In this document: positions 9,551 to 17,635 of the stretch, one piece after another
Layout: each line of letters begins with the position of its first letter
How positions within the stretch are numbered: the stretch's first letter is position 1
DNA from: Geitlerinema sp. S16
Lineage (GTDB): Bacteria > Cyanobacteriota > Cyanobacteriia > Cyanobacteriales > Geitlerinemataceae
Length of the DNA: 64,000 nucleotides
Assembly: GCA_011390275.1 (NCBI GenBank)
Contig: JAABST010000006.1
Location: forward strand, 82,469-146,468
Reading direction: 5' to 3'
The notes under the pieces: generated by a model
What the model was told of the DNA's origin: nothing
The model's input: the letters and a program-made list of their open reading frames with translations, nothing else
Database searches by the model: none
Program-made: the position numbers and the translations under genes

Positions 9551-9733
9551 ATGGAACTCTGCCCCTGCTGTAACGCATTGATGTTGCGCCATATTCGTAG
9601 TCGTCAATTGTTTTGGTTGTGTCAGTCGTGTTCCTTTGAGATGGTTGTCCGATCGGAAAGTGAAATGCTCACCCTCAAAACACCCATGCTAGAACGCGAA
9701 TCAAAGGTGGAAGTTGCCACTTCCGTCGCCTAG
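9551..9733 (+). CDS. Small zinc-ribbon protein conserved in cyanobacteria
   Basis: This 60-residue protein begins MELCPCCNALMLRHIRSRQ and has WLCQSCSFEM. The two CxxC pairs (Cys4/Cys7 and Cys24/Cys27) form a probable zinc knuckle. The C-terminal half (residues 34-60) is Glu/Ser/Thr-rich. From memory, a CPxC...LRHIR...WxCxxCxxEM pattern occurs in many short cyanobacterial proteins of unknown function. A good ribosome site (AAGGAAGG) lies 6 bases before the ATG. The gene is preceded by an unusually long AT-rich leader with two stem-loops, so regulation at RNA level is plausible. It is convergent with the propeller gene 27 bp away. Confidence 0.75.
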   Translation: MELCPCCNALMLRHIRSRQLFWLCQSCSFEMVVRSESEMLTLKTPMLERESKVEVATSVA

Positions 9734-9760
9734 ATTGAGCTAGATGGAGCGCGACTCATC

Positions 9761-11536
9761 TCATCGTGCATCAGCAGCGTTGGGTGTCGTTTCGGGTGAT
9801 GGCTGGCCGAAGGTATAGAGCCAGCCATCACGGCTACAGATATAGATTTTTCCGTCCCAGACGATCGGCGTGGATTCAAAGGAACCGGCCACGCGATCGA
9901 TCAATTCCAGGGTTAAGCGGTAGCGCGTGCCGCTTGTGCCGATCGCCGTTTGTGCGTCAGCTTCGGCAGTTTCGATCTCAGTATTGGTCACTTCAAACGC
10001 AATCTGAAACAGATGAATGCCGCCGTAGCCCGCAGCGACGAGGCGATTGCCGTCGGTGAAAATGGGGGTGGAAATCGAGGCGCCGATCGGGTAGGTGGCG
10101 AGAATTTTGGGCGTGGGATAGCGACGATCGTTGAGTGGACCAAAAGCCGTTCCGCTGGTTTCGGTTTGGCTGCCGATGTAGAGGTTGCCATCGACGGAAC
10201 TGGTGGCAAACAGGGGCGGCGTTTCGGCGGATCGATACTCGTCGTTGAGGGCAACCGAGGCGGTAATGCCGCCTTCCCAGTCGCCGTAGCCGCGATCGAG
10301 CGTCGGCATAAACCAGTCCACGCAGTCGGGATCGGGGCGGGTCGGGTCGAGTTTGAACGCGCCGCCGAGACCGGGGATTTTTTCGCGATCGACTGTGGCG
10401 AAGAGTTTGCCGTCGCGGCTGATGGCGATCGAGCCGTTGAGGTCGCCCCCGGCCTGAAACCGCCAGATGACGGTTCGGCTTGCGATCTCGATCCCGTAAA
10501 TGCGTCCGCCACCGGAGGCAATGTAGAGCCGATCTCCAAAAATAGCGGGCGAGGCTTCGGCGACGAGATTGCCGCGATATTTCGCAATGTCGGCGTCTTC
10601 GTAGAGCTTCAGTTCTTGGATAATTTGCGGCTGGATGATGCCGTCTTTTTGGCGGGCGCGGGCGGCGCTGGCGTTGAGAAAATAGCCGATCGCGTTTTCG
10701 CCAACATTAAACAGTTCGCCGTTACCGAGAGCGATCGCCGAGCTGTCGTTATCGCGGCTGTAGCTGTCGGTCAGGCGAATATTCAGCCGCCAGAGTTCGC
10801 GCCCGGTACGGAAGGAAATCGCCCGAAAACTCGGCACGGGATTCGGCGTTACGAGAGCATTACCGACGCCGCGCCGACTGCCCTGGAGAATCACCAGCCG
10901 ATCGTCTTCCTCGGCGGTTTCATCGAGATAGATGCTCGCCGACCCTTTGAGAATGTCGTCAAATTCGTAGCGCCAAACGACTTGCATTGTGTCGAGATCG
11001 AGTTTTCGCAGGCTGTGATCGTAAGCGCCGATCGTCAGGTAGAGCTTGCCGCGATCGCGCACGATCGTCGGCTGTCCCGTCCAGCCCGCACCGCTCCAGG
11101 TGTCCGCCGTGCCGCCGACAATGCTGATGCCGCTGCCGAGATAAAACCGATTCAGCGTTTGTAGCGCGTTGGGCTGGCCGCGTCCGTAAAACCGGCGTTG
11201 GGCGCTGCCGAGGTAGGTGGGGATCAGCAGTTCGGTTTCGGGGATCGTCGGTCGAACGTCGTTGATCAGGGTGTTGACCTGGGCGCGGACGGTGTCGGAA
11301 ATGGCGATCGGCAAGATGGCGCGGCGCGACTGGCTAGCGGCGCGGCGTGACCCGAGGAGGCTGGCGATCGTGCTGCCAAAAAAAATGCTGAGGTAACGCC
11401 CAAACCGTCGGCGTCCCCAGGGTTGCGAGGTCGCGATCGACGGAATGATTGGATCGACGGAATCGCGATTAGGATCGCCCTGAACGCTCTGATCATTCTG
11501 ATCGCATTGATCGCGATCGGGTTCAAATTGCTGCAC
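9761..11536 (-). CDS. PQQ/BamB-like beta-propeller protein, probably exported
   Basis: This 591-residue protein starts at GTG 11536. A twin-arginine-like segment, GRRRFGRYLSIFFGSTIASLLG, at residues about 41-62 follows a long Asp/Gln-rich leader and precedes Ala-Ser-Gln, so Tat-type export is likely. From residue about 130 there are repeated blade motifs of the PQQ-like propeller: GKLYLTIGAYDHSLRKLDLDTMQVVWRY, GDRLYIASGGGRIYGIEIASRTVIWRF, ISRDGKLFATV, DGNLYIGSQTETSG and WDGKIYICSRDGWLYTFG. No PQQ-dehydrogenase active-site motif is seen, so it may be a structural propeller or BamB-like scaffold. The role is unknown. Confidence 0.75.
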   Translation of the reverse strand: MQQFEPDRDQCDQNDQSVQGDPNRDSVDPIIPSIATSQPWGRRRFGRYLSIFFGSTIASLLGSRRAASQSRRAILPIAISDTVRAQVNTLINDVRPTIPETELLIPTYLGSAQRRFYGRGQPNALQTLNRFYLGSGISIVGGTADTWSGAGWTGQPTIVRDRGKLYLTIGAYDHSLRKLDLDTMQVVWRYEFDDILKGSASIYLDETAEEDDRLVILQGSRRGVGNALVTPNPVPSFRAISFRTGRELWRLNIRLTDSYSRDNDSSAIALGNGELFNVGENAIGYFLNASAARARQKDGIIQPQIIQELKLYEDADIAKYRGNLVAEASPAIFGDRLYIASGGGRIYGIEIASRTVIWRFQAGGDLNGSIAISRDGKLFATVDREKIPGLGGAFKLDPTRPDPDCVDWFMPTLDRGYGDWEGGITASVALNDEYRSAETPPLFATSSVDGNLYIGSQTETSGTAFGPLNDRRYPTPKILATYPIGASISTPIFTDGNRLVAAGYGGIHLFQIAFEVTNTEIETAEADAQTAIGTSGTRYRLTLELIDRVAGSFESTPIVWDGKIYICSRDGWLYTFGQPSPETTPNAADAR

Positions 11537-11610
11537 CGCTGAATTGCCTAGCGACGCCCGAATCGTGCGGATTCGAGATCGACTATTGCTCCACTAAACC
11601 GGCTCTCATC

Positions 11611-12474
11611 CTAGCAACTGCCATCGCCCCGATCGCGCAAATTCAACAACACGCGATCGCGCAATACGGCATTCGCGCAGGCAATATAATCGACCGTTTG
11701 ACCCTCGGCGATCGCCACCGAATCGAGCGAATTTCCCGCTAGATCGCAGAGAATGCCGCCCGCCTGTTTGAGAATCGGGTAGGAAATTAAGTTAAAGCTA
11801 TCGGAGAGCGATCGCGCATCCACAATTAGATTGGTTGCGCCGCGAGCCAGTTCGCACAGCTCGATTGCGGAATTATCGATCGAGCGTAAATCTTGACACT
11901 GAGCCAGCAGCGCCCGACAGCTCTCGATTTGCTTGATCGCACCGCCGTAGCCGATTTTGATGTAGCCCATGGCGCGATCGAGATCCTGCACCACAGAAGT
12001 CTTAATCGGGCGTTCTAGGCAAGTCAGCCCCGATCGATAGTAGGCGTACCCGTCCCGCGTTTCGTAGGCATCGCCCGATCGCAGCCCCAAAACATAGGCA
12101 TAGGTCAGATCGCCGAGGCAGACATCCTCGACTTTTTCGGAAATCGCCAGCGCCACGCAGGGATCGCCAATGCCGCGATCCCAGTTGATCGAGCCATCGA
12201 TCGGATCAATGAACAGCGAAAACTTGGCGGCAGGATGGTGGCGAGCAGGCCAGGATTCGATATAGACGTGGCAGGGAATATCCGTGACAAGGTTGAGGAT
12301 GACGTTGATGGCGACATCGTCGGTTTTGTGGCGGGATTTGAGGTCGTCGGCGTCGTGGCGCGAGTCGGTGACCGGAACGTCCCAAACCTGGCGATCGATG
12401 AGGGCATGGCGGATATGCATCGCGAGATCGCGGGCAAGATCGGTATAGAGCATGGCGGTGATCGAGGCACTCAT
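11611..12474 (-). CDS. Divergent inositol-monophosphatase-family protein
   Basis: This 287-residue protein has the FIG/IMPase fold signature SLFIDPIDGSINWDRGIGDP at residues about 90-109, matching D-P-I-D-G-[ST] of Mg2+-dependent sugar- and inositol-phosphatases. The upstream GEE metal-binding motif is not recognisable (CHVYIESWPARHH stands there). The C-terminal WDxAAG motif is replaced by LSDSFNLISYPILKQAGG, keeping the Asp and the AGG. Activity may thus be altered. Members act on inositol-1-phosphate, fructose-bisphosphate or PAP. The substrate cannot be read from the sequence. The ATG at 12474 is used; an internal Met at residue 8 is possible. Confidence 0.78.
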   Translation of the reverse strand: MSASITAMLYTDLARDLAMHIRHALIDRQVWDVPVTDSRHDADDLKSRHKTDDVAINVILNLVTDIPCHVYIESWPARHHPAAKFSLFIDPIDGSINWDRGIGDPCVALAISEKVEDVCLGDLTYAYVLGLRSGDAYETRDGYAYYRSGLTCLERPIKTSVVQDLDRAMGYIKIGYGGAIKQIESCRALLAQCQDLRSIDNSAIELCELARGATNLIVDARSLSDSFNLISYPILKQAGGILCDLAGNSLDSVAIAEGQTVDYIACANAVLRDRVLLNLRDRGDGSC

Positions 12475-12852
12475 GATGGCGTTAACACAGCAAAACGATG
12501 CAGAAGGACGGAACTAGCGCGATCGCTCAGATCACGCATTGTTTCGATCTACGGATCGTTTGGGATCGTCTCCGTATCAATCGTTTCGCTTTACCCATTT
12601 AGAGTTCTGGATCTTTCAACGCCCTTTGTAAGGATGCAGGACTGACCGATGGGTCGGCCAAAACTGAACAAGCTGCTGACCGTATTATGGTTGCTTCGGA
12701 TGGTAATCCAGCGATCGTGCCCAACTTTTTGTGCAAAATCTTAAAGATTTAAACCCTCAGTAATTTTACGGTCTAAGATTGCTGGGATCGCGAGTCCAGG
12801 TGATCCGATAATCGGATCGAATCGCGGGGTGTTCATTACCATTAGCGCCGCT
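12475..12852. other. Intergenic gap, nothing convincing
   Basis: This 378-bp gap lies between two divergent genes and presumably holds both promoters. A 31-codon frame at 12649 (MGRPKLNKLL...) has no ribosome site or recognisable similarity. No hairpin with a T-run was seen. Confidence 0.5.
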
Positions 12853-13575
12853 ATGACCGACTCTACTTCCCAGACAACCGTTAAGAAGAACGCGAAATTT
12901 ATCTCCGCCGTCAACCCTCATCCAGAATCGTTTAGTGGAGCGGATCTGAGTGATGAAGAGGCGGTACGGGCGATCGGTAACCCATGCATTCCAGTGGGGG
13001 ACTGCAATATTTATATTGGCTACAAACAAGTCTCCAGCCGCAATCAAAACCCCTGTCTGATTTGTTTTAAAGCGGGTCAGCAACTCTGGTGTCGCCAGGA
13101 CTACGAACAAACCAACGATGACAGCAAAGGTACGGGTCTGGTGTGGGATGTGAAAAACGAACGTCTTTACGCCACGTTTACCTGCACGGGATCTCAGGGA
13201 ACACCGGATCAGGACTTTCGCCGCTTTGCCAAAAAAGGCTGGCTCCCAAGCTACGGAAAAGGTGGCGGCTCTGCGATCGTCGTGCTGGTGCGTATCGATT
13301 TAGAAACGGGTGATCCGCAGGTCGCGACCTATATTTCGGCGGTGTTATCGAGCGGCAAATCGAATGCCTGTAGCTTGAAGGCACTTTCGATCAAGGGTGA
13401 CAATGTGGTGGTGGACGCCGAAACGCGATTTTCGCCGCGAGGTATCGATCGCAAGGCGCTGATCTACGACGAAACGAAAAAAGCTCCGGCTCCTTTCGCG
13501 TACACGCTGGAACTGACGCCCGATTTGAGCAAAGCGGTACGGGCGACAGCTCCCGACTTTGAAGGGCTGCGCTAG
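12853..13575 (+). CDS. Conserved-looking protein of unknown function
   Basis: This protein of about 240 residues starts MTDSTSQTTVKKNAKF. The frame also opens 24 bases earlier at a GTG (12829); the ATG was preferred, although neither has a clear ribosome site. Features are short beta-type segments with spaced aromatic residues (YIGYKQVSS, GLVWDVKNERLYATFTCTGSQG) and five to six cysteines. A Gly-rich turn (YGKGGGSAIVVLVRIDLETGDPQVATYISAVL) lies near residue 150. The repeated strand-turn pattern suggests a beta-propeller-like or lectin-like fold. There is no signal peptide or membrane segment. I do not recognise the family. Confidence 0.65.
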   Translation: MTDSTSQTTVKKNAKFISAVNPHPESFSGADLSDEEAVRAIGNPCIPVGDCNIYIGYKQVSSRNQNPCLICFKAGQQLWCRQDYEQTNDDSKGTGLVWDVKNERLYATFTCTGSQGTPDQDFRRFAKKGWLPSYGKGGGSAIVVLVRIDLETGDPQVATYISAVLSSGKSNACSLKALSIKGDNVVVDAETRFSPRGIDRKALIYDETKKAPAPFAYTLELTPDLSKAVRATAPDFEGLR

Positions 13576-13669
13576 AGAGCATCTGAGAGCGTTATAGCGT
13601 CGATCGCGATCGCGACCGGCGCTATACTCGCAACCGAACTCGCAACCGAACCCATTTCGCGCTGTCCCT

Positions 13670-14707
13670 ATGTCCCCTCTCACCCCCATCCTCGATCGCC
13701 CATCCCTGCGCGATCGCCTCGCTGCCCCCCTGACGATCGGCAACCTTCCCATCCATAGCCGCGTCCTCCAATCCCCCCTTTCCGGCGTCACCGATCTCGT
13801 TTTTCGCCGCCTCGTGCGCCGCTACGCCCCCGACTCGATGATGTACACCGAGATGGTGCAAGCATCGAGCCTGCGTCACCTGAAGGCGATTCCGACAATT
13901 ATGGACGTCGATCCGAACGAGCGACCGATTAGCATTCAGCTTTTTGACTGTCGGCCTGATTTTCTGGGGGAGGCGGCGCGGATTGCGGTGGATCAGGGGG
14001 CGCAGACGATCGATATTAATATGGGCTGTCCGGTGAACAAGATCACGCGCAAGGGAGGCGGCTCGTCGCTGTTGCGGGAGCCGGAGGTGGCGGTGGCGAT
14101 CGTGGCGGCGGTGGTAAACGCGGTGGATGTGCCGGTGACGGTGAAGACGCGGATCGGCTGGTCAAATGATGAAATTACCATCTTGGATTTTGCGCGGCGG
14201 CTGGTGTCGGCGGGGGCGCAAATGCTGACGATTCACGGGCGGACGCGGCTTCAGGGGTATACGGGCACGGCGGATTGGGATTGGATTCGGCGGGTGGTGG
14301 AGGCGGTGGATGTGCCGGTGATTGCCAATGGGGATATCGATTCGGTGGCGGCGGCGGTGCGGTGTTTGGAGCAGACGGGCGCGGCGGGGGTGATGTGTTC
14401 GCGGGGGACGTTGGGCTATCCGTTTTTGGTGGGGGAAATTGATCGCTATCTCAAGACGGGGGAGCGTCTACCGGCGGCGACGCCGATCGAGCGGCTACGC
14501 TGTGCGCGGGAGCATCTGATCGCGTTGGCAGACTACAAGGGCGAGAAGGGGATTCACCAGTCGCGGAAGCATATGGCGTGGTATTGCAAGGGGTTTGCGG
14601 GGGCGAATGGGTTGCGCGATCGGCTCAGTCGGTTGGAGTCGGTGGCGGAGGGGTGCGCGATTATTGATGCGGCGATCGAGGGGTTGGCGGTGGTGAGTTT
14701 GAGTTAA
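13670..14707 (+). CDS. dus: tRNA-dihydrouridine synthase
   Basis: This 345-residue FMN enzyme reduces uridine to dihydrouridine in the tRNA D-loop. The N-terminal barrel has QSPLSGVTDLVFRRLVRRY, YTEMVQASSL and ISIQLFDCRPDFLGEAARI. The catalytic signature is DINMGCPVNKITRKGGGSSLL with the proton-donating Cys near residue 126. VTVKTRIGW, TIHGRTRLQGYTGTADW and VIANGDIDSVAAA follow. The small C-terminal helical domain is normal. The sequence is closest in pattern to the DusB branch. A 13-bp perfect hairpin terminator follows the stop. Codon use turns very GC/GG-rich in the second half (GCGGCGGTG runs), still in frame. Confidence 0.94.
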   Translation: MSPLTPILDRPSLRDRLAAPLTIGNLPIHSRVLQSPLSGVTDLVFRRLVRRYAPDSMMYTEMVQASSLRHLKAIPTIMDVDPNERPISIQLFDCRPDFLGEAARIAVDQGAQTIDINMGCPVNKITRKGGGSSLLREPEVAVAIVAAVVNAVDVPVTVKTRIGWSNDEITILDFARRLVSAGAQMLTIHGRTRLQGYTGTADWDWIRRVVEAVDVPVIANGDIDSVAAAVRCLEQTGAAGVMCSRGTLGYPFLVGEIDRYLKTGERLPAATPIERLRCAREHLIALADYKGEKGIHQSRKHMAWYCKGFAGANGLRDRLSRLESVAEGCAIIDAAIEGLAVVSLS

Positions 14708-14727
14708 GGGTGATGTTTTAAATCAAA

Positions 14728-14760
14728 AAAGCGGCGCGATCACGTCGATCGCGCCGCTTT
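14728..14760. terminator. Bidirectional Rho-independent terminator
   Basis: AAAGCGGCGCGAT (14728-14740) pairs perfectly with ATCGCGCCGCTTT (14748-14760) around a 7-base loop. A-run precedes and T-run follows, so it can end both dus (plus) and the convergent gene at 14778 (minus). Confidence 0.9.
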
Positions 14761-14777
14761 GTGATGATGTGAGCGAC

Positions 14778-16358
14778 CTACCAGTCTTCGTCGTCGGGAT
14801 ACTGCTCCGGCGCTTTCCCCTGCGAGCCAATCTGCTCAACATTCGGCTCCCGCATCGTGGCCTCATCGATCGGCTCGATCGACTCCAGCAACAGATCGAA
14901 ATGCCAATTATCCCCAAAATCAAAATTGAAATCGATCTGCATTCCCGGCGCGATCGGCAAATCTCCCACACGCACTTCATACGCCTTCGCAACTCCAAAC
15001 TCCGCATACTCATGCACCACGGAAACCGGACAACCGCTATGACTCAAAAAATTAAAGGCGTAGAGATGGTCAATATCCTCAAACTCGAACGCCTCTAAAA
15101 TGATGCTTGCCACACCCTCCAGCGTCCAGACACCTGGAATCGCCAGCCGCCGCCACGCTTTCCCCACCGCAACTTTAAAGACAAAAATATTCGGGTTGAA
15201 TTCCGGTATCGCCAACGTCAGAGTTTGCGATAGACTCGGCACAAACTCACGAAAGCTGTCGTAGTACAGATTGAGTTCCGCCACTAGCTCAGACTCTCCG
15301 CCGATCGTCAACCGGCGACGGATCGCCGCAAAGTCGGCTTGATTTTCCTCGACCGCTTTCATCAATAGAGACTGCATCACCTCCATGCGCTCTGGGTTGT
15401 CCTGCATGAGCGCCTGAAGAGACGCGAGAAGCGCCGCTTCATCGACATCCTCCGAACCACCGTCCGCATTCTCTGTCTGGGATTCCACCATGCCCTGAAG
15501 CTGTTCGAGCAACTGATATTCCTCCGAATCGGGCGTGAATGGAACCGAAGACGAGGTTAAAGAGGATGCGTCTAGCCGTGGGTCATGGAAAGGATCATTG
15601 AATGAGAGCATCTGCCACCGAGCTTCGGGCGGATACATGGTTTCGAGCGCGGTGAGTATGGCCTCCCCAAACTCCGTCAAGGCAATGGAATGTATACTCC
15701 AGGCTCGACCGGGCGCAGGCTTGACGGTTTCCAGGTGAACCAGACCAAACCCATCCAACAGCGCAAGATTGTAGAGCGCAGGATAGTAATCGAGCCGTTG
15801 CTTCTGATTGCGTGGCTCGCAGTCAATCACCTGTAGCGGCTGCGTGTCTTGCTTGAGCTGTCCAAAGAAATCAAGGCAGCGCTGGATAGCATAGGGGCCA
15901 CGATCGCCCAAAGCATCCGGGTTTGCGTGATGCATCCAGACTGCCAACAGCGTAAAGTACTGCTCCTCAGCGCAGAGACTTGTCCAAGCTTGGAGTTGAT
16001 CGGGCGAGGCGAACAGACAATTTTTGCGCTTCACATTTGGCGGCGCGAAGCCCATTGAGCGAGCCACCCAAAACAGCCCGATCGCGTAGGCGTAGTGTTT
16101 CTGATTGGGGCGCTTGAGGCTCAGGTGTGTGGGACGCGAGAGAGACTCGTTAAACTCGCGTAGAAATTTAAGTGTAGGAAGCTGCGATCGTTCTGTAACT
16201 AGGATGCCATCCGATCCGAGGCAGTCCAGAAGCACCTGAAAATCGCGCAAAATCGGCCCCGGAGTCGTGTCATTAAACGTCTGTTGCGATAGCCGCTTCC
16301 CCATCGCGAGGCTGAACTGAGTTGCATCGATCGGGGTGGGATATTGGGGGGCAAACAT
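14778..16358 (-). CDS. Plasmid pRiA4b ORF-3-like domain protein
   Basis: This protein of about 526 residues is taken from the Met in MFAPQYPTPIDATQ; an upstream in-frame Met at 16418 would add 20 unconvincing residues. The N-terminal 380 residues are helical and resemble no family I know. The C-terminal 150 residues carry the PRiA4_ORF3 fold: VFKVAVGKAWRRLAIPG, LEGVASIILEAFEFEDIDHLYAF and IDFNFDFGDNWHFDLLLE, the last being the hallmark (F.YDFGD.W.H...). The domain appears in MITE/IS1096-associated passenger genes and in many stand-alone proteins. Its function is not established. The middle holds a Glu/Asp/Ser-rich loop. Confidence 0.78.
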   Translation of the reverse strand: MFAPQYPTPIDATQFSLAMGKRLSQQTFNDTTPGPILRDFQVLLDCLGSDGILVTERSQLPTLKFLREFNESLSRPTHLSLKRPNQKHYAYAIGLFWVARSMGFAPPNVKRKNCLFASPDQLQAWTSLCAEEQYFTLLAVWMHHANPDALGDRGPYAIQRCLDFFGQLKQDTQPLQVIDCEPRNQKQRLDYYPALYNLALLDGFGLVHLETVKPAPGRAWSIHSIALTEFGEAILTALETMYPPEARWQMLSFNDPFHDPRLDASSLTSSSVPFTPDSEEYQLLEQLQGMVESQTENADGGSEDVDEAALLASLQALMQDNPERMEVMQSLLMKAVEENQADFAAIRRRLTIGGESELVAELNLYYDSFREFVPSLSQTLTLAIPEFNPNIFVFKVAVGKAWRRLAIPGVWTLEGVASIILEAFEFEDIDHLYAFNFLSHSGCPVSVVHEYAEFGVAKAYEVRVGDLPIAPGMQIDFNFDFGDNWHFDLLLESIEPIDEATMREPNVEQIGSQGKAPEQYPDDEDW

Positions 16359-16469
16359 AAGACAGTCGCTAGATAGATGACGCAGCGTGCTGCAATGACA
16401 AACCAAAGACAAGCCCATGATAAATCGTGGGGATACGATGTCGCACGCTCATGGTTTGTCATTTTTACG

Positions 16470-16600
16470 AGGATAGAGCAGGGCGATCGCCCCGTCCCGA
16501 GGGGGAAATATCATCCAGCCCATTCAGGCGAAACCGTGCGCCGTAACTTCCGTTTTGCCATCGTCAGCGCTCCCCGCGTCGCACTCCCCCCTCCCCCGCA
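16470..16600 (+). pseudogene. Duplicated 5' fragment of the metallophosphoesterase gene
   Basis: The stretch matches 17563-17696, the promoter-proximal region and first codons of the gene at 17636, including GGGCGATCGCCCC, ATCCAGCCCA and GAAACCGTGCGCCGTAACTTCC. From its GTG (16537) it encodes RRNFRFAIVSAPRVALP; the intact gene reads RRNFRFAIVSDPHVALP. The two changes remove the metal-binding Asp and His, and similarity ends after that. It is a dead fragment. Confidence 0.82.
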
Positions 16601-16749
16601 TCGCTCATCGTCCCGAAAAGCTGCCCATCATCGATCGACGATCGGCTCGCTGGCCTGTACCGCGATCGCCACCACATCCCCGCATCCGCCAATCACCCTA
16701 GAGGCAATGCTACATTGCTCTTCAAACTTGCATCTGCTCACTACCCTTC

Positions 16750-17496
16750 ATGAACTCTTGGATTTACGAGCAGCCCGCCGCGTTTGCGAACGTGATTTCT
16801 GGCTTTAGCCTGGGGCTGTTCGGTTTATTTTTGCTGATTCTCAATCAGTGCTTGAGCCGCTTTTTTCCACCGCAGCCGATACGCTGGCAGTGGCTCTACG
16901 TCGCGTTATTCATCACCGGCATCCCCACGGGGCTGTATCACGGCTGGGGCGAAACTCCCCTACTCCGCACGATCGACCTCAGCTCCAATTTAGTCCTGTC
17001 CTGGATCGGTCTCTACGCGGTATCCCACGATCGCCACATGGGCGGGTGGGTCTATTTCACGATTTGGGTTTTGTTGGGAATCAATGTCTGCGCGATCGTC
17101 GGTCGTTTCATCGTCGGCGGCGATCTGGGCTTTTTGACGTTTTCCAGTTGGGGCGGCTTCTTTGTCAGCGAGTTGCTGTTGGTCGTTCAGGGTTTGTTTA
17201 CGATCGCAGTACACAGCCTGAATTTTCGCTGGTTGCCACCCCCCGCCCAGCCGCTCTGTGTTTTGACGATTTCGTTATTTATCCTCGGCACGAGTTTGTC
17301 CACGGCATCAAACCAGCAGATTGTGTGGGACTTGCTGCCGATTCATGCGCTGTGGCATTTTGTGGCGGTGCTCGCCTTTGCGGCGCTTTGGATGTATAAC
17401 TTTGTGCGGTTTTCGGTTGTGCCAGTGGCGATCGTGTCGTCGCGGTCTCCGCATTTAGAGGCCGAGCCGATCTCGCCAACTCTGGAACGAAGCTGA
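16750..17496 (+). CDS. Seven-helix membrane protein, ceramidase/CREST-like
   Basis: This 248-residue protein has about seven hydrophobic segments (residues 14-33, 48-63, 80-92, 100-120, 135-158, 170-186 and 200-222). Three features match the CREST superfamily (alkaline ceramidase, PAQR receptors, Per1): a His after the second helix (GLYHGWGET), an Asp in the third (TIDLSSNLVLSW) and a C-terminal HALWHF pair (HxxxH). In that superfamily they bind Zn for hydrolase activity. The substrate here is not known. The gene is flanked by the duplicated fragment upstream and its parent gene downstream. Confidence 0.65.
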   Translation: MNSWIYEQPAAFANVISGFSLGLFGLFLLILNQCLSRFFPPQPIRWQWLYVALFITGIPTGLYHGWGETPLLRTIDLSSNLVLSWIGLYAVSHDRHMGGWVYFTIWVLLGINVCAIVGRFIVGGDLGFLTFSSWGGFFVSELLLVVQGLFTIAVHSLNFRWLPPPAQPLCVLTISLFILGTSLSTASNQQIVWDLLPIHALWHFVAVLAFAALWMYNFVRFSVVPVAIVSSRSPHLEAEPISPTLERS

Positions 17497-17635
17497 GGGG
17501 TTGAGTCGGGATCGATCAATACGTTCTAGCGGCGATCGCCCCGGAACCGATCCCCGTTGACTACGATAGAGCGGGGCGATCGCCCCATCTCGATCGATCA
17601 CTATCCAGCCCATCTCAGCCCTTCCAGTCGAAACC

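Noticed and set aside
9950..11164. 404-codon plus-strand frame opposite the propeller gene
   Set aside because: It mirrors the propeller gene; the long length is due to GC-rich third positions. The minus-strand gene has clear blade motifs and an export signal.
12630..12645. GGACTGACC near 12640 as another MITE end
   Set aside because: Only a partial match to AGGACTGACG and no second inverted end nearby.
12649..12744. 31-codon frame (MGRPKLNKLL...)
   Set aside because: No ribosome site or similarity; too short to trust.
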